Origin: Verrucomicrobiota bacterium
Lineage (GTDB): Bacteria; Verrucomicrobiota; Verrucomicrobiia; Opitutales; Opitutaceae
NCBI GenBank assembly: GCA_023410155.1
Contig: JAEYQF010000242.1
Coordinates: 1-32,768 of the forward strand
Direction of reading: 5' to 3'
DNA: 32,768 nucleotides
Part shown: positions 1-8,855 of the stretch, piece after piece
Numbering within the stretch: the stretch's first letter is position 1
Layout of the letters: every line of letters begins with the position of its first letter
Program-made: the position numbers and the translations under genes
Notes under the pieces: generated by a model
The model's database searches: none
Seen by the model: only the letters and a program-made list of their open reading frames with translations
Told to the model about the DNA's origin: nothing

Positions 1-1712
1 CGGGATTACGCCTCAGAAGCTTCAGTAAGATTGCCGCGCTCGCCTGTCTGGGTGCGACACAGGTCGCGGCGAAAATTCCGGTAACGGATCGCCCGGTAAA
101 CAACGCGCCGGGTGTTTTCCGTTTTGCCATTCTGAGCGATCGCACGGGCGAAATGCGGCCAGGCATCTTCGAGGACGCCGTGACGAAGGTGAACCAGTTG
201 CAGCCGGAATTCGTGATGTCGGTCGGCGATCTCATCAACGGTTACACGAAGAGCCCGAAGACCTTCGATGCGCAATGGCGCGAGTTCGAGGCCATCGTCG
301 AGGGGTTGCAGATGCCGTTCTACTACGTCCCGGGAAACCACGATGTAACGAACGCAAAACTGCGCGCCGAGTGGAAGAAGCGCCGGGGCGATCTGTATTT
401 CAGCTTCGTTTACCAGAATGTGCTTTTTCTCTGCCTCGACAGCGAGGACCTCTCCGCGGGCGACAAGGGCGGCGTCGGCCCCGAGCAGATCGCGTGGGCG
501 GCCAAGACGCTCGCGGCGCACAAGGACGTGCGATGGACGCTCTTGTTTTTCCACCGTCCGTTGTGGATGAGCAAAAACATGCGCGGCTACGAAAAAATCG
601 AAGCCGCCCTCGAGGGGCGTAACTACACCGTCTTCACCGCGCACTGGCATCGCTACCTGCAGCGGGAGCGCAAAGGCATGCGCCACTACGTGCTCGCGAC
701 GAGCGGCGGCGGCTCGAAAATGCGCGGTTCGTCGGTGGGCGAGTTCGACCACGTGACCTGGGTCACGATGAAGCCGGAGGGCCCGTCGGTCGTGCACCTG
801 GAGCTGAGCGGCATCGTTCGCCACGATATCGTGTCCGCCGCGAACGAAGATTTCGTGGACGTGTTGCGCGAAGGCAAATGGCTCGACGTGCCGGCGTTCA
901 CGCAGGACGAACCGCTGCTCCGCGAGGCTGCGATCCCGATCACGCTCAACAACCCGCAGAAACAACCGTTGCGCGTCACGGCGAAGCTCCACGGCACCGA
1001 CGGTGTGCGGTTTGAACCCGCCGCGATCGACCTCACCCTTCCTGCAGGTGGAAACACCACCGTGCCCGCACAGCTGATTGGGAACCGGGATCCCGTCTCG
1101 ATTCACGCACTCAACGAAGCGGTGTTCTCCGTGACGCTCCAGGGCACCTACGCGCTCAAGGGTGGCGACGTCACCATCGCCGACACCCGCCGTGTGCGAC
1201 TCGACTGGACGCGTCTGCTCGAGAGCAGCAATACCGCCCCGACGATCGACGGCGACGTGCGCGACTGGCCGAAGGAAGCGTTTACCACGATCAGGCAGCC
1301 GGTCGTCACGGAAGCAGCAGTGCGCTGGGAAGGACCGGACGATGGGCATTTCCGCTTCGCCGTGCGCGAAGCGCAGGGCCGGCTTTTCGTCGCCGTGCAA
1401 ACAATCGATGACCGCATCGAAACGCGCGACGACGAGGACACCCCACAGGACACGATCCTCGTGCAGGCGACGATCGGCGGGAAACCCCATCCGATCGAAG
1501 CGGTCGCGGGTGTCAGCGAGCCCGACCGTGCTGTGCGCGAAACCCGCACCGGTCTCGTCGGTGAGTTCTCGTTTCCCCTGCCCGCCGACCGCGAACCAAT
1601 CCGGCTCAATGTCGGCATGCGCGACCGCGACCGCGGATTGAAATCCTCTGTCCTTTGGTGGCGCGATCCGGAAGTCGCCGAACACGCGCGCTTCCGCCGT
1701 GACGAGCGCTGA
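1..1712 (+). CDS. Exported metallophosphoesterase with C-terminal CBM9-like domain (5' partial)
   Basis: The frame is open from position 3 and reads a hydrophobic signal-like stretch (KIAALACLGATQVAA) before the first Met at 153, so the start lies upstream of the window and the protein is exported. Calcineurin-like phosphoesterase motifs follow in order: SDRTG (a DxH-type first motif with Arg/Thr in place of the usual His), SVGDLING (GD), VPGNHD (GNHD), FFHRP and TAHWH (GHxH variant). A middle beta-rich linker leads to a C-terminal region beginning APTIDGDVRDWP, typical of CBM9-like sugar-binding domains, in which IDGxxxDW is the hallmark. The role is probably hydrolysis of a phosphoester in the periplasm or at the cell surface; the substrate is unknown. 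A signal-peptide-bearing esterase starts 35 nt downstream on the same strand, so the two may be co-transcribed. Confidence 0.85.
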   Translation, partial: GLRLRSFSKIAALACLGATQVAAKIPVTDRPVNNAPGVFRFAILSDRTGEMRPGIFEDAVTKVNQLQPEFVMSVGDLINGYTKSPKTFDAQWREFEAIVEGLQMPFYYVPGNHDVTNAKLRAEWKKRRGDLYFSFVYQNVLFLCLDSEDLSAGDKGGVGPEQIAWAAKTLAAHKDVRWTLLFFHRPLWMSKNMRGYEKIEAALEGRNYTVFTAHWHRYLQRERKGMRHYVLATSGGGSKMRGSSVGEFDHVTWVTMKPEGPSVVHLELSGIVRHDIVSAANEDFVDVLREGKWLDVPAFTQDEPLLREAAIPITLNNPQKQPLRVTAKLHGTDGVRFEPAAIDLTLPAGGNTTVPAQLIGNRDPVSIHALNEAVFSVTLQGTYALKGGDVTIADTRRVRLDWTRLLESSNTAPTIDGDVRDWPKEAFTTIRQPVVTEAAVRWEGPDDGHFRFAVREAQGRLFVAVQTIDDRIETRDDEDTPQDTILVQATIGGKPHPIEAVAGVSEPDRAVRETRTGLVGEFSFPLPADREPIRLNVGMRDRDRGLKSSVLWWRDPEVAEHARFRRDER

Positions 1713-1747
1713 GCTCCGTCGGCTCCTGCGCTTACGCTTTCTTCCCC

Positions 1748-2734
1748 ATGCACCTCCCCCACCTCCTCCGCATTCCTGTTTGTGCACTGCTGCTCGGCGC
1801 TTCCACGCTGCTCGCGGGTGCGACGGACTTTCTTCTCAGCCGTCCGGGCGATTTCACGACCGGGCCCGACTCGCTCCCGCAGGCCGGCGTGCCCGCCGGG
1901 AAACTCGAGGGCCCACTCGAGTGGCGCAGCGCGATCTTCCCCGGCACCGTGCGCCGCTACTGGATCTGGTCGCCAGAAAACTACACCCCCGACCAGGTCG
2001 CACGCGTGCTCGTTTTTCACGACGGCCAGCGCGCCACGAACCCCAATGGTCCGCTGCGCGTGCCTCAGGTGCTCGCCAACCTAGTTCACAAGGGAGAAAT
2101 CCCGCTCACGATCGGCATCTTCATCACGCCGGGCCATCGTGCGGAGCGTTATCCGGACGATCTCGGCTTCAGCAACCCGAACAACCGCGCCGAAGAATAC
2201 GACGTGCTCAGCGACGCCTACGCCCGCATGGTCGCCGAGGAAATCCTGCCGGAGGTCGGCAAACGCTTCCGGCTCTCCAACGATCCGCACCACCGCATCG
2301 TGGGTGGCACCAGCAGCGGCGGCATCTGCGCGTTCACGATGGCGTGGCAGCGGCCTGATCAGTTTCGCAACGTGATCAGCTTTATCGGCAGCTACGTGGG
2401 AATCGCGTATCGCCCTGGTCCCGACGGAAAACCCGCCCGCATCGGCGGCGATCTCTACCCCACGCTCATCCGCAAGAACCCACCGAAGCCGCTCACGATT
2501 TTCCTGCAGGACGGCTCCAACGATCTCAGCAACGAGCACGGCGACTGGTTCCTCGCGAACCAGCAAATCCTCTCCGCGCTCACCTACGCGAACGCGGCCG
2601 CCGATAAACGCGGCGATTCGGGCCCGCGCTACAAATTCGCGCAGGTGTGGACCGACGGAAAACACTCCGACGATCACGGCGGCGCGATGCTGCCCGACGT
2701 CCTTCGCTGGATGTGGGGCAGCGAAACGCGCTAG
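1748..2734 (+). CDS. Secreted esterase, enterochelin esterase (Fes/IroE)-like alpha/beta hydrolase
   Basis: 328 aa. Residues 1-25 form a signal peptide (LLRIPVCALLLGASTLLAGA). The fold is an alpha/beta hydrolase of the esterase-D/enterochelin-esterase type: a first strand with VLVFHDGQ near 88-94, the nucleophile elbow GTSSGG at 187-192 (Ser189 as nucleophile), an acid candidate Asp255 in LQDGSND and the histidine in GKHSDDHGG near 306-310. The N-terminal IWSPENYTPDQ strand region is typical of this family, which often acts on acetylated or feruloylated polysaccharides as well as siderophores. It follows the exported metallophosphoesterase by 35 nt and precedes the symporter by 26 nt, so the four plus-strand genes from 1 to 6725 could be one transcript. 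The substrate cannot be read from the sequence. A carbohydrate esterase is the likelier alternative to siderophore hydrolysis, because no siderophore genes are present. Confidence 0.8.
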   Translation: MHLPHLLRIPVCALLLGASTLLAGATDFLLSRPGDFTTGPDSLPQAGVPAGKLEGPLEWRSAIFPGTVRRYWIWSPENYTPDQVARVLVFHDGQRATNPNGPLRVPQVLANLVHKGEIPLTIGIFITPGHRAERYPDDLGFSNPNNRAEEYDVLSDAYARMVAEEILPEVGKRFRLSNDPHHRIVGGTSSGGICAFTMAWQRPDQFRNVISFIGSYVGIAYRPGPDGKPARIGGDLYPTLIRKNPPKPLTIFLQDGSNDLSNEHGDWFLANQQILSALTYANAAADKRGDSGPRYKFAQVWTDGKHSDDHGGAMLPDVLRWMWGSETR

Positions 2735-2760
2735 GTCTGCCTGCGGTCACCTGCCGCAAC

Positions 2761-4314
2761 ATGTCCTCCCCTCCTCCGCCCTCGCGCGAGCCGCTCGACG
2801 ACGCCACTCGAGCCGCTCGCACCGCCATCGCGCATCCACGCGAATTCGGTTTGCGCCAGGGGTCGGGCTGGCTTCTTGGCCCCGCGTTGCTCGCGCTGAC
2901 CCTGTGGTTCGATCCGCCGACCGGGCTTAGCATCGCGGGTTGGCGCACGGCCGGCGTGGCTGCGTTGATGGCGGTGTGGTGGATGTCGGAGGCGGTGCCG
3001 ATTCCGGTGACCGCGCTGTTGCCGCTGGTGTTGTTCCCCGTGCTCGGCCTCGGCGACGCGCGTGAGGCCGCGGCGCCCTACGCGAATCCGCTGATCTTTC
3101 TGTTCTTCGGCGGCTTCATCATCGCGCTCGCGATGCAGCGTTGGAATCTGCATCGCCGCGTCGCCATCAATCTCATCGGAGCCTTGGGCACGCAGCCGCG
3201 GCGCATTGTCGCCGGCTTTCTGCTCGCCTCGGCCCTCGTCAGCATGTGGGTGAGCAACACCGCGACGGCGCTTATGATGATGCCGATCGCACTTTCGGTT
3301 GTGCAACTCGTGCCCGCCGACCTGCGGTCCACCCCGGCCCTGCGCGCCCTGCCGGTCGCCCTCATGCTCGCGGTCGCTTACGGCGCGACCACGGGCGGCA
3401 TGGCCACGCTGATCGGCACGCCGCCCAACGCGCTGCTCGCTGGTTTCCTCGACGACGTTTACGGCGTCCGGATCGGCTTTGGTCAGTGGATGCTGCTTGG
3501 CACGCCGGTGACGCTCGTGACGCTGCCCGTCGTGTATTTCGTGTTGACGCGCGTGGCCTTCCGGCTCGGCTCCGCCGAGATCCCCGGCCTGCGTGAACTA
3601 CTCGCCCACGAGCGGGCCCGGCTCGGGCGTTTCAGCCGCGGCGAGCTCGCCGTCACGATCGTTTTCAGTCTCACCGCGCTCGCGTGGATCTTGCAGCCGC
3701 TGATCGCCCGCGTGCTGCCGCTCGCCACCGACACCATGATCGCGATGACGGGCGCGATTCTGCTGTTCCTGATCCCACTCGATGCGCGCGACGGCGAATT
3801 CGTGATGACATGGGAAGCGGCCAAAGGCGTGCCGTGGGATGTGCTCCTGCTGTTCGGCGGCGGCCTGAGTCTCGCGGGCGCGATCGAACGCCACGGCGTA
3901 TCCAGATACCTGGGACAACTTTCCCAAGGATTGGACGGCCTGCCCGTCATCGCGACTGTCGCCGTCATCTGTTTCGGCATTCTCCTCCTGACGGAGCTCA
4001 CGAGCAACACCGCCACGGCCGCGGCGTTCCTGCCGGTCACGGCCGCGATCGCCGTGAGCATGGGCCAGAGCCCGCTGCTCTTCGTGATCCCCACCGCGCT
4101 CGCGGCGAATTGCTCCTACATGCTCCCCGTCGGCACTCCGCCCAATGCGATCGTCTTTGGCAGCGGGCTTGTGCGCCTGCCTGAGATGGCGCGCGCCGGC
4201 ATGCTCCTGAACGTCACGCTCGTGCCGATCATCGTGGGCCTGCTGTGGCTGCTGGGTCGCGCAGTGTTCGGCATCGATCTGGGTGTGCTGCCGGAGTGGG
4301 CGGCGCACCGTTGA
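2761..4314 (+). CDS. DASS/SLC13-family sodium-coupled anion symporter
   Basis: 517 aa from the ATG at 2761. The frame is open further upstream, but that would run into the esterase gene, so the later ATG is chosen. It has about 11-12 membrane segments. Both signature halves of divalent anion:Na+ symporters are present: SNTATALMMMPIA with GTPPNALLAGF in the first repeat, and SNTATAAAFLPV with VGTPPNAIVFGSG in the second. The SNT motifs form the Na+ and carboxylate sites in VcINDY-type structures. The N-terminal segment WWMSEAVPIPVTALLPLVLFP is also family-typical. It probably imports a C4-dicarboxylate, citrate or sulfate across the inner membrane with Na+; the exact substrate is not decidable by eye. 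No strong Shine-Dalgarno is visible. The gene lies 26 nt after the esterase stop and 128 nt before the antiporter gene. Confidence 0.9.
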   Translation: MSSPPPPSREPLDDATRAARTAIAHPREFGLRQGSGWLLGPALLALTLWFDPPTGLSIAGWRTAGVAALMAVWWMSEAVPIPVTALLPLVLFPVLGLGDAREAAAPYANPLIFLFFGGFIIALAMQRWNLHRRVAINLIGALGTQPRRIVAGFLLASALVSMWVSNTATALMMMPIALSVVQLVPADLRSTPALRALPVALMLAVAYGATTGGMATLIGTPPNALLAGFLDDVYGVRIGFGQWMLLGTPVTLVTLPVVYFVLTRVAFRLGSAEIPGLRELLAHERARLGRFSRGELAVTIVFSLTALAWILQPLIARVLPLATDTMIAMTGAILLFLIPLDARDGEFVMTWEAAKGVPWDVLLLFGGGLSLAGAIERHGVSRYLGQLSQGLDGLPVIATVAVICFGILLLTELTSNTATAAAFLPVTAAIAVSMGQSPLLFVIPTALAANCSYMLPVGTPPNAIVFGSGLVRLPEMARAGMLLNVTLVPIIVGLLWLLGRAVFGIDLGVLPEWAAHR

Positions 4315-4442
4315 CCGTTCTGCCATGCCGTCGCCCGCCAGGATGAAAGGCTTCGCTCCCGAATCACCGAAGTGGCGATGTTTCCCGGCACTTTGGCTTG
4401 TCGGGCAAATCCATTCGCTGTTCGTTCCGAGCCACCTTCTTC

Positions 4443-6725
4443 ATGGATGCACTTAGTTTGATACAAGACTTGGCCGTGGTGCTGCTCGCTGCCGGAATCA
4501 CCGGTGCGATTTGCCGGCGTTTCGGCTTATCCGTGATCGTGGGCTATCTGGTGGCGGGCATCCTCATCGGGCCCTACACGCCGCCGTTCTCGTTTCTCAG
4601 CGACATCGATCGCATCCAAACGCTTTCCCAAATCGGCCTCGTTTTCCTGATGTTCGCGATCGGGCTTGGCTTGAGCATCAGCAAACTCGGGCGGATGGGG
4701 TGGCCCACCTTGCTCGCGACCGGGCTGGGAGCATTTTTCATGTTCCTGCTGACCGAGATCGTCGGGCGCGTCGTCGGCTGGAGCTCGGATCAGACCCTGT
4801 TCGTCTCCGCCATGCTGATGGTCTCGAGCTCGGCGGTCATCGCGAAGGTCGTCAGCGAACTCAAACTCGGCCACGAGCGCTCCTCGCAGCTCGCGCTCAG
4901 CATCACCGTCATGGAGGACGTGGTCGCGGTCGTGATGCTCACGCTGCTGGCCTCGCACATGAGCGGGAACGGTGACGCGAATGTCGGCGGCCTGCTCGCC
5001 GGCATGACCGCTTTCGTGGTGCTACTCGTGGGTGCAGGCCTCCTCATGGTGCCGCGACTCCTCCGCCGCCTGGAGGCTCGAGCCGATCCCGAACTACAGA
5101 CGATCATCGTCACAGGGCTGCTGTTTCTCCTCGCGATCTCCGCCGCCAAGGCCGGCTACTCGCTCGCGCTCGGAGCGTTCCTGCTCGGGGCGATGGTGGC
5201 GGAGATCCCGCAGAAGAACGCGGTCGAAAAAGCCTTCGTCGGCATGCGCGATGTGTTCAGCAGCGTGTTCTTCGTCTCGATCGGCATGCTGATCGATGTC
5301 CGGCTCGTCGCCGACGTGTGGCCCGTGGTGCTGGGACTCGGCGTCTTTGCGTTGATCGGTCGCGCGCTCGCGACCAGCGCCGCGCTCACGCTCTGCGGCG
5401 CCGCACCCAACGAAGCCCGACGTGCGGGGTTGCTGCTCGGCCCCCTCGGCGAGTTCTCCTTCATCATCGCTCAACTCGGAGTCGCTGCCCACGCGCTTCC
5501 CGAAAGCTACTACCCGATCGCGGTCGGCGCCTCGATTTTCACCGTGCTGCTGACGCCGTTGATCAATCGTCGCGCGGACCAGCTGGTGGCCCTCGCCGGA
5601 CGGGTGGAACCCGCTTGGGCCAGGCGCGCCAGCGAAGCTTATCACACCTGGTTCGAGCAGCTAAAATCAGGCGGTGGCTCATCCGGTGCGGGAAAGCTCA
5701 TCCGTGAGCGTCTCCTTCAGATCGCGCTCGAGGCCCTGCTCGTCACCGGCATCCTGATTTTCTCCCGCCGGCTGCTGGATGGGCTGATCCTCCCCCAGTC
5801 AGACACCTTCGGGCTGACACCCGGCACTGTCGCGATCGGATTCTGGATCGTGATCGCGGTCGTGGTGCTCGTTCCCCTCTTCGCCATGTGGCGCAACATC
5901 GCCACCGTCGCGCTCATCGTGTCGGAGACCAACGACACCGCCACGCGCGTGCCCGCCCGCCTCGTGCAGGGCGCCATCAAGACTGCCGGCGCCGTGCTCC
6001 TCGGCGCCTGGCTCTATGCCATCCTTCCCATCGACGAACTCGGCGCCTGGGGCTGGGGCGTGATCGCGGCCATCGCCGTGGTCGCCGTCACTGTTTTCTC
6101 CAACCGTCTCATTTACTGGCACAGCCACTGGCAATCGACCGTCCGCGACGTGCTCGCCGAAGATGCCGATGCGGCCAATCGCAGCAGCGCCGAGCGCCTG
6201 CGACGCGATAACGATCTCGCCTCCTGGCACGTCCGGCTGGGTGACTGCATCGTCCCCGACGATGCTCGCTATGCCGGGCAGACGCTCACCGAACTCGCGA
6301 TTCCGTCGCGCTTCGGCTGCGCGATCATCGAGATCGAGCGCAATGGCATCGTGATCACCGCCGTGCGCCCCGAGCTGCGTCTCTATCCTGGCGACCGACT
6401 CCTGCTGCTGGGCCGGCCCGAACAGATCGAGGCCACGCAAAAGTTCCTCACCACCGAGCGACTCGCCCGCGACGAATCGGACGAGTTCCACGGCACGGTG
6501 CTGGAAACCTTCGCCCTGAGGGAATCCGCCCGCACTGGCCGCACGCTCGCCGACCTGAAGGTCGCCCAGGAGACCGGCGTCCGCATCGTGGGCATCCGCC
6601 GTGATGCCGACACGCTCATCGCGCCCTCCGGGGCGGAAGCGTTGCTGCCCGGCGACCGCGTGCTCGTGGCCGGCACGCTCGCCGAGATCCGCCGCTTCCG
6701 TCTCTGGCTCCGCGCCCCGGCTTGA
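4443..6725 (+). CDS. CPA2-family cation/proton antiporter (KefB-like) with two TrkA-C domains
   Basis: 760 aa from ATG 4443. A TTG 45 nt upstream is in frame but gives an unlikely N-terminus, whereas MDALSLIQDLAVVLLAAG starts directly with the first membrane helix. Residues about 5-385 form a Na+/H+ exchanger domain with SVIVGYLVAGILIGP, MFAIGLGL and LALGAFLLGAMVAEIP. A second membrane block with about four helices follows (about 420-560). Two TrkA-C-like regulatory domains close the protein (about 595-670 and 685-757), each ending in a PGDRLLLLG/PGDRVLVAG strand. There is no Rossmann TrkA-N domain, so it differs from E. coli KefB/C and resembles YbaL/CPA2 relatives with only TrkA-C. It probably carries out K+ or Na+ efflux for pH or osmotic homeostasis. 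Its stop codon abuts a 22-bp repeat array. Confidence 0.88.
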   Translation: MDALSLIQDLAVVLLAAGITGAICRRFGLSVIVGYLVAGILIGPYTPPFSFLSDIDRIQTLSQIGLVFLMFAIGLGLSISKLGRMGWPTLLATGLGAFFMFLLTEIVGRVVGWSSDQTLFVSAMLMVSSSAVIAKVVSELKLGHERSSQLALSITVMEDVVAVVMLTLLASHMSGNGDANVGGLLAGMTAFVVLLVGAGLLMVPRLLRRLEARADPELQTIIVTGLLFLLAISAAKAGYSLALGAFLLGAMVAEIPQKNAVEKAFVGMRDVFSSVFFVSIGMLIDVRLVADVWPVVLGLGVFALIGRALATSAALTLCGAAPNEARRAGLLLGPLGEFSFIIAQLGVAAHALPESYYPIAVGASIFTVLLTPLINRRADQLVALAGRVEPAWARRASEAYHTWFEQLKSGGGSSGAGKLIRERLLQIALEALLVTGILIFSRRLLDGLILPQSDTFGLTPGTVAIGFWIVIAVVVLVPLFAMWRNIATVALIVSETNDTATRVPARLVQGAIKTAGAVLLGAWLYAILPIDELGAWGWGVIAAIAVVAVTVFSNRLIYWHSHWQSTVRDVLAEDADAANRSSAERLRRDNDLASWHVRLGDCIVPDDARYAGQTLTELAIPSRFGCAIIEIERNGIVITAVRPELRLYPGDRLLLLGRPEQIEATQKFLTTERLARDESDEFHGTVLETFALRESARTGRTLADLKVAQETGVRIVGIRRDADTLIAPSGAEALLPGDRVLVAGTLAEIRRFRLWLRAPA

Positions 6726-6805
6726 TCCGCGCTCCGGCTCGACCCGAGCCGGATCAAGTCCCGACCCGGTCCGCCCGGAGGCGCGACCCGGCACCGGCGC
6801 CGCTC
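6718..6805 (+). repeat. 22-bp tandem repeat array A (4 units, 3' of the antiporter gene)
   Basis: Units start at 6718 (degenerate), 6740, 6762 and 6784, exactly 22 bp apart. The last three begin CGACCC; the unit at 6762 begins CGACCCGGTCCG. The array fills the whole gap between two convergent stop codons: the antiporter TGA (6723-6725) lies in the first, degenerate unit, and the last unit ends inside the thioesterase stop (6804-6806). The orientation is sense to the antiporter. It belongs to the same family as the arrays at 15033, 25197 and 31291. Confidence 0.75.
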
Positions 6806-7574
6806 ACCCGCGGAGCTCGCCCTGGGCCGCCAGCGTATCGGCATACTGGATACCGAACGCATGGCGCTCCGCCCCAGTCGATCCCAGCACCACCTGGACC
6901 TCGCCGGCTTCGGCCGGGATGCCTCCGCCGAATCTCAACCGCAGCTCTCGCGGTCGGGAGTTTAGGCCAGCCTGCGCCAGGGCCGTCTGCAGGTAGTCGC
7001 AATAGGCCGTGTTGTTGACGTGACCGTTTGAGTCGATGTCGGAATAACGGACGGTGATGGCGGTCGCATTCGCCACGGTTTGCGGCGGCGGGAGCGGAAG
7101 CGATTCGAGCGCGGGCTCAAACGCCGCCTCGGACCGGGAGGGGAAGCGCTCCGCCACGTCCCGCGGCACGCGCACGATCGACCTTGTTCTCAGACTGACG
7201 CAGAGCCATAGCGACGAACCAGAGATCACGAGTTCCCCGGATCCGTCGTAGACCCGGAAATCCCGGTAACCTTTGAACGACTTGATGCCGGTCGACCAGG
7301 TCTCGATTCGCAGGGTCTCCTCGTAACGCGGATAGCGGTGCACGCACACGGCGATGCGATGGAGCATCCACGATTCACCACTCGTCGCCGCGGCGCGGGT
7401 GCCGAAGTCGTGGAGATTGGCGTGGGCGACAGCGGCCTCCTGGAGAAGCTTGAGCACGCCGGAGAGCAGGAGGAGCTGGTCGCGGTCGACGTCGCGATAC
7501 GAGACCGCGACCTTCATCACGAACTTGTTCTCCGCGGAGGCGGCATTCGCGGGCTCAACCGGATCGGCGCTCAT
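6804..7574 (-). CDS. Acyl-ACP thioesterase (FatA/FatB-like double hotdog)
   Basis: 256 aa, within the usual length for bacterial acyl-ACP thioesterases. Two hotdog halves are visible. The N-terminal half carries SGVLKLLQEAAVAHA, then RYPRYEETLRIETW and GYRDFRVYDGSGE, conserved in the FatA/FatB family. The C-terminal half carries RYSDIDSNGHVNNTAYCDY, with the catalytic Asn-Gly-His of the NGHVNN motif. It releases fatty acids from acyl carrier protein in the cytosol, setting acyl chain length or supplying free fatty acids. The gene lies 83 nt downstream of the YhbW-like monooxygenase on the same strand, and the pair may be co-transcribed. The start is the ATG at 7572-7574. Its 3' end converges on the antiporter gene across repeat array A. 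Confidence 0.88.
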   Translation of the reverse strand: MSADPVEPANAASAENKFVMKVAVSYRDVDRDQLLLLSGVLKLLQEAAVAHANLHDFGTRAAATSGESWMLHRIAVCVHRYPRYEETLRIETWSTGIKSFKGYRDFRVYDGSGELVISGSSLWLCVSLRTRSIVRVPRDVAERFPSRSEAAFEPALESLPLPPPQTVANATAITVRYSDIDSNGHVNNTAYCDYLQTALAQAGLNSRPRELRLRFGGGIPAEAGEVQVVLGSTGAERHAFGIQYADTLAAQGELRG

Positions 7575-7657
7575 GCGAGGAGCATCCCGCCGCCCGATCC
7601 AGGGGTCAACGAATCCGCGCCGCGATCAGCGCGACCCATCGCCGCCTGCAGCGATTC

Positions 7658-8653
7658 TCACGCGGCGAGCTGCGCGCGCGACGCGGCCACGATCTCCAAG
7701 GAGCGTAGACCAGCGGCGTGATCGAAAATCGCCGAAGTCACCATGAGCTCATCCACCCCGGTGCGACGCACGAAGGCCGCGAGACCGTGGCGCACCGTCT
7801 CCGGCGAGCCGACGACGGCCTCGCGAAACGCGTGCATCACCATCGCCTCTTCCGCGGCCGACCAGCGGCCGTGCATGCTGGTCACAGGTGGAGGCAGCGG
7901 CCCGGGCGTGCCGCGGCGCAAGTTGACGAAGGCCTGCTGCTGCGAAGTGAAAAGCCGCTCAGCTTCACGGTCGGTTTCCGCCGCATACACGCCGATGGCC
8001 GCCATCGCGTAGGGCTGCCCGTAGGCGGCGGAGGGTTTGAAATCGCGGCGGTAGATTTCAAGCGCCTCCGCGAGGAGATCCGGCGCGAAGTGCGAGGCGA
8101 AGGCAAACGGCAGCCCATACGCGGCGGCGAGTTGCGCGCTGAAAAGACTGGAGCCGAGCAACCAGATCGGCACGTCGAGTCCTGCCCCCGGCACCGCTCG
8201 CACCGCCTGCCCCGGGGCGATCGGCCGGAAATACGCCTGCAGCTCGGCGACATCCTCGGGAAATGTATCCGAAGCGTGGCGACGCCCTTGCCTGAGCGCG
8301 CGCGCGGTTTGCGGATCGGTGCCGGGCGCGCGGCCGAGTCCCAGATCGATCCGTCCCGGGAAAAGCGACGCGAGCGTGCCGAATTGTTCAGCGATCACCA
8401 GCGGCGCGTGGTTGGGCAACATGACTCCGCCCGAGCCGACGCGGATGGTTTTCGTGCCGCCCGCCAGATGCGCGATCACGACCGCGGTGGCCGCGCTGGC
8501 GATGCCCGGCATGTTGTGGTGCTCGGCCACCCAGTAACGATTGAAGCCCAGTCGCTCGGCGGATTGCGCAGCCTGCAGCGAACGTCGCAGCGCATCGGCG
8601 GCGTCCGCACCTTCAGTGATCGGCGAGAGATCGAGAATGGAAAACGGAATCAC
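7658..8653 (-). CDS. yhbW: Luciferase-like flavin monooxygenase, YhbW family
   Basis: 331 aa. It resembles E. coli YhbW throughout: an N-terminal FSILDLSPITEG strand, RYWVAEHHNMPGIASAA, then VGSGGVMLPNHAPLVIAEQFG, PGRIDLGLGRAPGTD, and WLLGSSLFSAQLAA with GLPFAFASHFAPD further on. These are the hallmark blocks of the LLM-class TIM-barrel oxidoreductases that use reduced FMN and O2. The physiological substrate of this subgroup is not established; an aldehyde or alkane oxidation role is only inferred from the fold. The gene starts at the ATG at 8651-8653 and is followed by the acyl-ACP thioesterase gene, which makes a link to acyl or aldehyde metabolism conceivable but unproven. Confidence 0.88.
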   Translation of the reverse strand: MIPFSILDLSPITEGADAADALRRSLQAAQSAERLGFNRYWVAEHHNMPGIASAATAVVIAHLAGGTKTIRVGSGGVMLPNHAPLVIAEQFGTLASLFPGRIDLGLGRAPGTDPQTARALRQGRRHASDTFPEDVAELQAYFRPIAPGQAVRAVPGAGLDVPIWLLGSSLFSAQLAAAYGLPFAFASHFAPDLLAEALEIYRRDFKPSAAYGQPYAMAAIGVYAAETDREAERLFTSQQQAFVNLRRGTPGPLPPPVTSMHGRWSAAEEAMVMHAFREAVVGSPETVRHGLAAFVRRTGVDELMVTSAIFDHAAGLRSLEIVAASRAQLAA

Positions 8654-8855
8654 CGGGCAACGTGAGCCGGCCTGGCCGTTTTCGCCAGTAGGCCATGCGC
8701 CCTTTCGTTGGCGCCTCCGCTCATGCGGCTTCGTTATCGTTTGCTGGAGGAGAACCTTGCCGCCTACTACGCCGCCACCACGTCTTTCGCTACACTGAGT
8801 CTTTGCGCGTGCTGGACGAGGGACAGCGACGAATCGCTGACCCTCCCTGAACCGC
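8654..8855. other. Intergenic gap between the YhbW gene and pyruvate carboxylase
   Basis: These 202 bases lie between two minus-strand genes. Apart from the hairpin at 8818-8845, placed just after the pyruvate carboxylase stop, I see no gene, no repeat and no clear promoter. Short frames here lack any family signature. Confidence 0.5.
8818..8845 (-). terminator. pyc: Hairpin 3' of pyruvate carboxylase
   Basis: A 12-bp stem with a single mismatch (GAGGGACAGCGA against TCGCTGACCCTC) around a 4-nt CGAA loop begins 11 nt beyond the pyruvate carboxylase stop. No T-run follows on the minus strand, so it is either a 3'-end stabilising hairpin or a weak, L-shaped type terminator rather than a canonical one. 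Confidence 0.5.

Noticed and set aside
6..1787. Long minus-strand reading frame of 593 codons antisense to the metallophosphoesterase
   Set aside because: Arg/His-rich, no family motifs, and exactly opposite a gene with clear catalytic motifs. High GC makes such antisense frames common; the same applies to those at 16991-18859, 18825-20051, 9777-11273 and 11403-12671.
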